Source: Chloroflexota bacterium
GTDB taxonomy: Bacteria; Chloroflexota; Anaerolineae; Anaerolineales; Anaerolineaceae
DNA length: 6,363 nt
NCBI GenBank assembly: GCA_019136175.1
Contig: JAGVUS010000385.1
Coordinates: 1-6,363, forward strand
Reading direction: 5' to 3'
Made by a program: the position numbers and the translations under genes. Of the stretch, positions 1 through 4,747 are shown in pieces. How positions within the stretch are numbered: the stretch's first letter is position 1; every line of letters starts with the position of its first letter. The notes under the pieces were generated by a model that made no database searches, was not told the origin of the DNA, and saw only the letters and a program-made list of their open reading frames with translations.

Positions 1-1
1 T

Positions 2-1453
2 GGCAAAATTCATTCCATCAGTGATCCAAAACTGCGCGTAGACATTCTTTCGCGTCAGGATGTTGAGAAAATCCATACAGCCACGCTGGATATATTGGAA
101 CACGTGGGAGTCCGGTTTCCTTCAGGCAAGGCATTGGACCTGTTTGCAGAGCATGGGGCGGAGGTGGATCGTCAATCCATGATTGTGCGTTTGCCGGGGA
201 CCTTGGTGGAAGATTATCTTGCCAAAGCACCTTCCGCTTATACGCTGGCAGGTTGTACGGCGGATTATGACCTGCCGCTGGATGGAAATCACAGTTACCT
301 GGGGACGGATGGCTGCGGCGTGGAAATTGTGGATGTGCTTTCCGGTGAGAAACGAAGGGCAACCAGGCAGGATCTGATGGATGTGGGGAGGGTGGCGGAT
401 TATCTGGATGGAATTGCTTTCCATTGGGTACCGCTCTCGGCACAGGATTGCCCGCCCGAAACCCGCAGCCTGCACGAACTGAACTCCATCTGGAGCGTCA
501 GCAGGAAGCATGTTCAAACGGAAGAGATCGTCACAGACCGTGAGATGGCTGCTGCCATTGAAATGGCAGCCGTGCTTGCGGGTGGCAAGGAAGCACTGCG
601 GCAGCGCCCCCTGCTTTCCATCATGCAGTGCACGCTCAGCCCGCTTTGCCAGGATGGGGGCAGCGTGGAAGCCGCCCTGGTTGCTGCCAGGGCTGGCTTG
701 CCGGTGGGTTTTATGACCATGGCTTCCTGCCTGACAACCGGACCTGCAACCCCGGCAGGCACCCTTGTGGTTGGAAACGCAGAAGTATTGTCCGCCCTGG
801 TTTTAATGCAAATGGCTTCACCTGGCTGTCCGGTCTATTATGCGGCTGCCCAGACTGCCAGCGATTTGCGAACTGGCGGATATACCGGCGGCGGACCGGT
901 GGACTATTTGTTTGGAGCTGCAACCAATCTGCTGGCGGATTACTATCATCTCCCCCTGTCGATGGGTGCTTTTGCAACCGGCGCAAAGGAACCAGGTTGG
1001 CAATCTGCCATTGATAATACGATGTCAGCATTGATGGCAGTTTCCACTGGCGCTGACATGCTGCTGGGTGCAGGTCTCTTGCATGGTTCCCGGATCTTTG
1101 CGTACGATATGCTCCTGATGGATGTGGAGATCTGGGAAATGCTGCGTTCCACGTTCCGGGGTATTGGAATTGACGAAAATACTCTGGCGTTGGATGTCAT
1201 CCGCGATGTTGGACCGGGTGGCAATTACCTGGAACATTCGCACACCCTGCGGAATATGCGAAATCTCTGGCAACCCAGCCTGATGGATCGCAGACCGTAT
1301 CAGGCGTGGCAGGAAAAACGGGATGGTCCAAGAGATTGGGCACTGGAAAAAGCCCGGCTTATTCTGAATACCCATCACCCGGAACCACTGGAAATGAAGA
1401 CCCGGGTGGAGTTGGATAAAATCATCCAAAAATGTGAGATGGATTGGATTTAA
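2..1453 (+). CDS. MttB-family (COG5598) methyltransferase, non-pyrrolysine type, 5' partial
   Basis: The frame is open from the left edge to TAA at 1451-1453, giving 483 visible codons. Family members are usually about 480-500 aa, so only a few N-terminal residues are missing. The visible start contains the typical opening helix (VEKIHTATLDILEHVGVRFP, from about position 62), so the TTG at 95 is not a credible start. Glycine-rich TIM-barrel segments of the family follow, for example GAATNLLADYYHLPLSMGAF, then a Gly/Ala-rich stretch GADMLLGAGLLHGSRIFAYD. Known members move a methyl group from a methylamine or betaine to a corrinoid protein in the cytoplasm. True trimethylamine methyltransferase MttB reads an in-frame amber codon as pyrrolysine. 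This frame has no internal stop, so it belongs to the non-Pyl branch typified by glycine betaine methyltransferase MtgB. The substrate cannot be read from the sequence. No corrinoid-protein gene lies downstream, because a terminator and a convergent gene follow. Confidence 0.88.
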   Translation, partial: GKIHSISDPKLRVDILSRQDVEKIHTATLDILEHVGVRFPSGKALDLFAEHGAEVDRQSMIVRLPGTLVEDYLAKAPSAYTLAGCTADYDLPLDGNHSYLGTDGCGVEIVDVLSGEKRRATRQDLMDVGRVADYLDGIAFHWVPLSAQDCPPETRSLHELNSIWSVSRKHVQTEEIVTDREMAAAIEMAAVLAGGKEALRQRPLLSIMQCTLSPLCQDGGSVEAALVAARAGLPVGFMTMASCLTTGPATPAGTLVVGNAEVLSALVLMQMASPGCPVYYAAAQTASDLRTGGYTGGGPVDYLFGAATNLLADYYHLPLSMGAFATGAKEPGWQSAIDNTMSALMAVSTGADMLLGAGLLHGSRIFAYDMLLMDVEIWEMLRSTFRGIGIDENTLALDVIRDVGPGGNYLEHSHTLRNMRNLWQPSLMDRRPYQAWQEKRDGPRDWALEKARLILNTHHPEPLEMKTRVELDKIIQKCEMDWI

Positions 1454-1481
1454 GCAACAGAATCTGTGTATGCATAATAAA

Positions 1482-1513
1482 AACCGGGTGCGGTTGAAAA
1501 ACCGCACCCGGTT
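1482..1513. terminator. Bidirectional intrinsic terminator between convergent genes
   Basis: A perfect 14-bp inverted repeat (arms 1482-1495 and 1500-1513) encloses a four-base loop, GAAA on the plus strand. It sits 28 nt after the methyltransferase stop and 18 nt past the stop of the convergent FKBP gene. Read on the minus strand, the hairpin runs into a T-rich tract (TTTTATTAT), a good intrinsic terminator for the FKBP gene. On the plus strand the trailing sequence (GGTTGCATG) is poor in T, so termination of the methyltransferase mRNA there may be weaker, or the stem may mainly protect its 3' end. Confidence 0.85.
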
Positions 1514-1531
1514 GCATGTACAGGAACAGGA

Positions 1532-2098
1532 TTAATCCTCGTCCTCGTCATCCTCATCATCTTCAAAATCATCGTCATCAAATTCATATTCCTCCCAATC
1601 TGCAGAGTGAACATGACCATGTTCCAGTTCCTCCGCCGTGGGGGTGCGCAGTTCAAGGACGGTGACGTCAAAGTGAAGGGTTTTCCCTGCCAGGGGATGA
1701 TTGAAATCCAGGGTGACTGTGGTATTGGTTACTTCGGCAATGGTTGCGGTCATAACCTCGTCATCTTCGTCCCGGACATCAATTTCAATGCCAACTTCCA
1801 ATGGAATTTCGGATGGAAATTCATCCCGGGGAATGGTGACATAAGCTTCCTTGTCAATCTCACCGTACCCATCTGCGGGTTTGATGGTGATTTTGCGTGA
1901 CTCGCCCACTTTTAACCCGTGAATTCCTGCTTCGAGACCGGAGATGACTTCCCCGGCTCCCTGTAAAAATTCAATGGGATCTGAATCATCGGCACTGTCT
2001 ACAATTTCACCGTCCACGGTAAGGGTGTATTTCAGGGTGACGACAATGTCGTCAGCGACAGTATTGGGTTTTGCAGTATCGTTCAAGAGTAACTCCAT
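1532..2098 (-). CDS. SlyD-like FKBP-type peptidyl-prolyl cis-trans isomerase with acidic tail
   Basis: This 188-aa cytoplasmic protein should catalyse prolyl cis-trans isomerisation and act as a folding chaperone. The FKBP half begins around residues 16-60 (VVTLKYTLTVDGEIVD, then EFLQGAGEVISGLEAGI). An inserted-in-flap chaperone domain follows at about 76-128. The fold closes with the SlyD hallmark DFNHPLAGKTLHFDVTVLEL (about 131-150). The EHGHVH at 159-164 resembles the start of the histidine-rich metal-binding tail of SlyD, but here it gives way to an Asp/Glu-rich end (about 168-188). The frame stays open upstream to a TTG at 2188 and an ATG at 2143. I reject both because the 2143 ATG overlaps a consensus -10 box, so the first usable start is ATG 2098. 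No clear Shine-Dalgarno precedes it, and a small TGCC-AAAC-GGCA hairpin abuts the start codon. VISG replaces the usual VIPG. Confidence 0.92.
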   Translation of the reverse strand: MELLLNDTAKPNTVADDIVVTLKYTLTVDGEIVDSADDSDPIEFLQGAGEVISGLEAGIHGLKVGESRKITIKPADGYGEIDKEAYVTIPRDEFPSEIPLEVGIEIDVRDEDDEVMTATIAEVTNTTVTLDFNHPLAGKTLHFDVTVLELRTPTAEELEHGHVHSADWEEYEFDDDDFEDDEDDEDED

Positions 2099-2141
2099 TG
2101 CCGTTTGGCATTTATCAGGTTGATTTGGATTAAACCAATCC

Positions 2142-2150
2142 ATTATACCA
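2142..2150 (-). promoter_or_regulatory. Extended -10 promoter of the SlyD-like gene
   Basis: On the minus strand this reads TGG-TATAAT, a perfect -10 hexamer (2142-2147) with the TGn extension. No good -35 hexamer lies 16-18 nt upstream (GATTCA at 17 nt is weak), as is common for extended -10 promoters. Transcription would start near 2135, giving a leader of about 37 nt before ATG 2098. The assignment is by motif only. Confidence 0.6.
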
Positions 2151-2188
2151 TTGAAGATCCTGATTGAATCCACGGAATAATGACACAA

Positions 2189-2203
2189 TTCAATTTAATT
2201 GAA
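2189..2203. repeat. AT-rich palindrome upstream of the SlyD-like promoter
   Basis: The 15-nt sequence TTCAATTTAATTGAA is a perfect 7+1+7 inverted repeat about 40 nt upstream of the -10 box of the SlyD-like gene and 26 nt beyond the stop of the LCP-like gene. It could be a repressor or activator operator, or a chance AT-rich palindrome. It has no GC stem or adjoining T-run, so it is not a convincing terminator. Confidence 0.3.
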
Positions 2204-2228
2204 ATTATCAGAGAAGTTGAACAGAGAA

Positions 2229-2903
2229 TTACCTGGACTGAAAAATTTCGCAGCTTAATGTGTCATAGTGATCTACAAGCTGCTTCCAGGTGGATATAGC
2301 CTGGTCAAAGGTCAGGTCCGTCCGCATATGATCGGGGACAAGTGCAACCCAATCAAATGCAGGAGTGGAAATGACATTGGGCGAGGAGATAAAGGAGCAG
2401 CCTGCCTGCAGGATGCGGGTTTGTTCCGCTATGATGGTGTCTGTGTCTGCAGGATCAAAATGGAGGGACGAGATATTTAGCCATGCTGCGATTTTATTCA
2501 CTGCGGGGACATCCACAAGAACGTAATTGTGGATGGGGATTTTAAATTCATCCTGAACCTTGCTGATGAATTCAGAAGATGGAATGCCGTTTTGATCCAA
2601 TGAAAAAAGAGATTTGATGACGATGTCCGGCAACCCGGTGGACGGATGGATGAGTTGGAAGTTGATGGAAGCAGGATTTCCTTTATACAACATGAGTAAC
2701 CAGGTGGTTTGCAGTGCTGGTTTCTCGTTATCCATATTGTCCACCCAGATGACCAGGATATTCTGTTGCAATTGGGAAACAGGTGTAATTGATCCCTGGG
2801 TGGGTTTCGGTGGGATATCCAGGAACTGGCGGGCAGCAAAAAATCCCAAAATTCCGCAAACTGTCAGAGCGATGAGTCCGGCTAGAATGGCTGACTTGCG
2901 CAT
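2229..2903 (-). CDS. Membrane-anchored, degenerate LytR-CpsA-Psr (LCP)-like protein
   Basis: This 224-aa protein has a short basic N-terminus (MRK) and one hydrophobic helix at about residues 5-24. It has no lipobox or clear signal-peptidase site, so it is probably an anchored extracytoplasmic protein. The remainder follows the LCP outline: QNILVIWVDN (47-56) matches the first strand NILLLGvD, WLLMLYKGNPASINFQLIHP (68-87) matches the strand pair that normally ends in SIPRD, and EFKIPIHNYVLVDVPAVNKI (119-138) matches the GIPIdyYvkVdf segment. Canonical LCP enzymes attach wall polymers to peptidoglycan with conserved arginines, and the SIPRD Arg-Asp is replaced by HPS here. At about 200 residues the domain is also short. 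ATG 2903 is preceded by AGGA about 10 nt upstream. It could instead be an unrelated family with a similar fold. The LCP link is my reading of weak similarity. Confidence 0.5.
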   Translation of the reverse strand: MRKSAILAGLIALTVCGILGFFAARQFLDIPPKPTQGSITPVSQLQQNILVIWVDNMDNEKPALQTTWLLMLYKGNPASINFQLIHPSTGLPDIVIKSLFSLDQNGIPSSEFISKVQDEFKIPIHNYVLVDVPAVNKIAAWLNISSLHFDPADTDTIIAEQTRILQAGCSFISSPNVISTPAFDWVALVPDHMRTDLTFDQAISTWKQLVDHYDTLSCEIFQSR

Positions 2904-2977
2904 ACAAGTCCTGTCTTTAACAGTGGCAAAATTCGATCCATCTCATAGTCGCGGGGAAAGGTGGGCAATCTCCTTGT

Positions 2978-2986
2978 ATTGTACCA
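2978..2986 (-). promoter_or_regulatory. Extended -10 promoter of the LCP-like gene
   Basis: The minus strand reads TGG-TACAAT (hexamer at 2978-2983), one mismatch from consensus with a TGn extension. TTCACT lies 15 nt upstream as a possible poor -35. Transcription would start near 2971 and leave a leader of about 67 nt. That leader contains a nine-codon upstream ORF (ATG at about 2951, MRWIEFCHC then TAA), for which I see no function. The promoter lies just downstream of the terminator at 3029-3051, which fits an independent transcription unit. Confidence 0.5.
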
Positions 2987-3028
2987 GAAAGGTGGGGGAG
3001 TGAAGCTCATCCCTTGGGAGTAAAGCAA

Positions 3029-3051
3029 TCAGCCCCGTCTTCCGGGGCTGA
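3029..3051 (-). terminator. Intrinsic terminator of the FtsZ-like operon
   Basis: A 9-bp GC-rich stem (3029-3037 with 3043-3051, core CAGCCCCG/CGGGGCTG) has a 5-nt loop and lies 21 nt past the stop of the 86-aa gene. On the minus strand it is followed by TTGCTTTA, a moderate T tract. This is the natural end of the four-gene minus-strand operon. The plus-strand flank (AATTGG) gives no sign of use in that direction. Confidence 0.7.
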
Positions 3052-3072
3052 AATTGGATGATTACAATTGCT

Positions 3073-3333
3073 TCAGGCGGTGATGATGTAAATGAATATG
3101 CCCAGCACCAAACCAACAAATCCTCCAGCGGAAATGGCTGCAATCATTTCTTTGATGGTTGGACGATTCACCCATCGGAAGAAGGTGATGATTTTCTGAT
3201 CCATGTCGGGTTGCTGTTGTTTTAACAATCCAATTTTTTGATTCCATCTCCGAATGGTGGTCAACAGTTCGGTAGCCCATTCCAGCAGATGGATTTGAAT
3301 TCGATCCATAAGGGTGGTTTGTGAATTTAACAT
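3073..3333 (-). CDS. Small protein with C-terminal membrane helix, last gene of the ftsZ operon
   Basis: I do not recognise a family for this 86-aa protein. Residues 1-62 are soluble and mostly helical, with basic patches (IRRWNQK, FFRWVNRP). Residues 64-86 form one hydrophobic segment (AAISAGGFVGLVLGIFIYII) that ends at the C-terminus, so the layout is that of a tail-anchored protein with its N-terminal part in the cytoplasm. ATG 3333 is well supported: AGGAG at 3340-3344 lies at good spacing and overlaps the stop of the preceding gene, which suggests translational coupling. Being co-transcribed with an FtsZ homologue, it might tether that protein to the membrane as FtsA, ZipA or SepF do elsewhere. 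This is inference from context. It has no similarity I can see to those anchors. Confidence 0.72.
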   Translation of the reverse strand: MLNSQTTLMDRIQIHLLEWATELLTTIRRWNQKIGLLKQQQPDMDQKIITFFRWVNRPTIKEMIAAISAGGFVGLVLGIFIYIITA

Positions 3334-3342
3334 CTTTCGCTC

Positions 3343-3564
3343 CTATCCTCGGGATGTGGAAATCTTTAAGATTTTTCCTGTTTCATCCACGGTAACACGC
3401 AAGGTTCGCGGCAGGGGATGCCCATCCGCGGTGGTCACGCGGGTTTCAAATACCAGGGAGGAGTTCCCATTGGTCAGGGCGCGGACCCGGGGATGCTTCC
3501 CTTTGAATTCGGGGTGCTGGCGATAAATTTTTTGACAGACGGAGTCGAGGGTGGGTTTGTCCAT
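3343..3564 (-). CDS. Hypothetical 73-aa protein between ftsZ-like and tail-anchored gene
   Basis: I do not recognise this 73-aa soluble protein. Residues 1-28 look helical and basic (IYRQHPEFKGKHPRVRAL). Residues 34-70 look like three or four beta strands (SSLVFETRVTTADG, RTLRVTVDETGKILKISTS), giving a small alpha+beta domain without signal peptide or membrane segment. There are no cysteine pairs or catalytic motifs; one Cys occurs at about residue 10. ATG 3564 lies 4 nt after the FtsZ stop with no obvious Shine-Dalgarno, so translation probably depends on ribosomes finishing ftsZ. The next gene starts 9 nt after its TAG. The tight spacing and sensible secondary structure support a real gene. 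A role with the FtsZ homologue is only suggested by position. Confidence 0.62.
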   Translation of the reverse strand: MDKPTLDSVCQKIYRQHPEFKGKHPRVRALTNGNSSLVFETRVTTADGHPLPRTLRVTVDETGKILKISTSRG

Positions 3565-3568
3565 GGTT

Positions 3569-4744
3569 TTACTGCCTGCGAAGGCGCCGCCGCATAAAAG
3601 CGGGGAGATCCAGGTTGCCGTAAGGAGATGACGCTCCCACTTCTTCCAGCTCGGGCATGCTTTGGGTTGATTCCTGTGCGGTTATGTCTTGCATTGCAGG
3701 AACAACTGTATTTTCTACTGGGACAGGATTCCCTGCCTGGAGATTGAATGTATTCTGTACCGGGGTGCCTCCCAACCCGGTAATCACCAGGATGACCTGG
3801 GCGCGATTTTCCATCTCCTCGGTGGTGGTGACGCCCGGAATAATTTCCGCCTGGAAGTTTGCCCGCGCCTGTAATTCATTGAGGGCTTCCACCACTTCCA
3901 TGAACGTAATATCGGGTCCGGCAGTAAAGTTGGCGAGGATGCCGGTTGCATTTTCAAGATTTATGGTATCCAGCAGGGGGTGATGAAGGGCACGGTCAAT
4001 TGCCTGGATGGCTTTCCCTTCCCCCTCTCCAAAGCCGATGGCAAGAAGAGAGCCGCCGCCATTCTGCATTACCTGGCGGACATGGGCGAAGTCCACGTTA
4101 ATTAAACCAGTTTCGGTGATCAGCTCGGTAATCCCCTGGATGCCTTGGCGAAGAATATCATCGGCAAGGCGGAAAGCCATGTCCAGGGTCAGGTCGCGCT
4201 TTCCCAGGTCCAACAGGCGTTCATTTGGAATGGCAATCAGAGTGTCTGTATAGGGACGCAGCGTCGCCAAACCCTCCCGGGCATTGCGCTGCCGCTTGCC
4301 CACTTCAAAAGCAAAGGGCATGGTCACAATGGCAACTGTGACTGCCCCCACTGTTTTGGCGGCTTTTGCTGCCATGGCAATGGAACCAGTGCCGGTTCCG
4401 CCCCCCATACCTGCGGTCAGAAAAACGAGATCTGCGCCAGCCAGGGCATCACATAAGGTTTTGAAACTTTCCTCGGCAGCTTTGTAACCCGCGGAGGGAT
4501 CCCCACCAGCCCCCAATCCGCGTGTGGTATGAGGACCCAGGAGGATTTTCTTGGGAGCCAGTGAGCCAGCCAGCGCCTGTCCATCGGTATTGGCAGCAAT
4601 GAATTCCACACCGGAGAGACCCAGCTCAATCATCCGGTTGATGGCATTTGACCCACCTCCACCAAGCCCAATGGCTTTCAGTACCGGGGGACGCGGGGGA
4701 GTGATGGGTTTGATGTGGGAACTGGTTGCGATTTGGATATTCAT
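3569..4744 (-). CDS. ftsZ: FtsZ-family tubulin-like GTPase with altered T7 catalytic loop
   Basis: This 391-aa cytoplasmic protein has the usual FtsZ length. FtsZ polymerises with GTP to form the division ring. Visible motifs: GLGGGGSNAINRM (26-38), ANTDGQAL (51-58), GLGAGGDPSAG (76-86), tubulin signature GGGTGTG (114-120), PFAFE with the downstream Arg (143-151), IPNERLL (172-178) and AFRLADDILRQG (190-201). The C-terminal conserved peptide NLDLPAFMRRR (377-387) follows a flexible linker at about 330-375. The T7 loop reads NVDFAHV (216-222): the first Asp is present, but the second (E. coli D212, needed for GTP hydrolysis) is His221, codon CAT at 4082-4084. The usual GTGAAP is GTGSIA. ATG 4744 has a strong AGGTGA (4748-4753) inside the end of the upstream gene, 3 nt away. 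No ftsA, ftsQ or mur gene adjoins, so it may be a second FtsZ paralogue rather than the main division protein. Confidence 0.95.
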   Translation of the reverse strand: MNIQIATSSHIKPITPPRPPVLKAIGLGGGGSNAINRMIELGLSGVEFIAANTDGQALAGSLAPKKILLGPHTTRGLGAGGDPSAGYKAAEESFKTLCDALAGADLVFLTAGMGGGTGTGSIAMAAKAAKTVGAVTVAIVTMPFAFEVGKRQRNAREGLATLRPYTDTLIAIPNERLLDLGKRDLTLDMAFRLADDILRQGIQGITELITETGLINVDFAHVRQVMQNGGGSLLAIGFGEGEGKAIQAIDRALHHPLLDTINLENATGILANFTAGPDITFMEVVEALNELQARANFQAEIIPGVTTTEEMENRAQVILVITGLGGTPVQNTFNLQAGNPVPVENTVVPAMQDITAQESTQSMPELEEVGASSPYGNLDLPAFMRRRLRRQ

Positions 4745-4747
4745 GGA

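Noticed and set aside
1025..1507. 160-aa minus-strand frame opposite the 3' end of the methyltransferase gene
   Set aside because: It is antisense to a clearly coding region, runs through the terminator hairpin, and has no family-like composition or ribosome-binding site.
1530..1580. Possible microsatellite (CCTCGTCCTCGTC and similar)
   Set aside because: It is explained by Asp/Glu codons of the acidic tail of the SlyD-like protein and is not a regular repeat.
2924..2942. 17 of 19 bases shared with positions 1-19 (TGGCAAAATTC then TCCATC)
   Set aside because: One copy is coding in the methyltransferase, the other is in the LCP-like leader. A match of this size is not surprising by chance when comparing all positions of a 6-kb window.
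2614..3003. 129-aa plus-strand frame opposite the LCP-like gene
   Set aside because: It is antisense to a better-supported gene with a signal-anchor and promoter, and its translation is rich in Trp, Met and Arg as expected of a shadow frame.
3062..3280. 72-aa minus-strand frame overlapping the 86-aa gene in another register
   Set aside because: The overlapping frame at 3073-3333 has a strong Shine-Dalgarno, operon spacing and a clean terminal membrane helix. This one has no ribosome-binding site and a low-quality His/Ser-rich composition.
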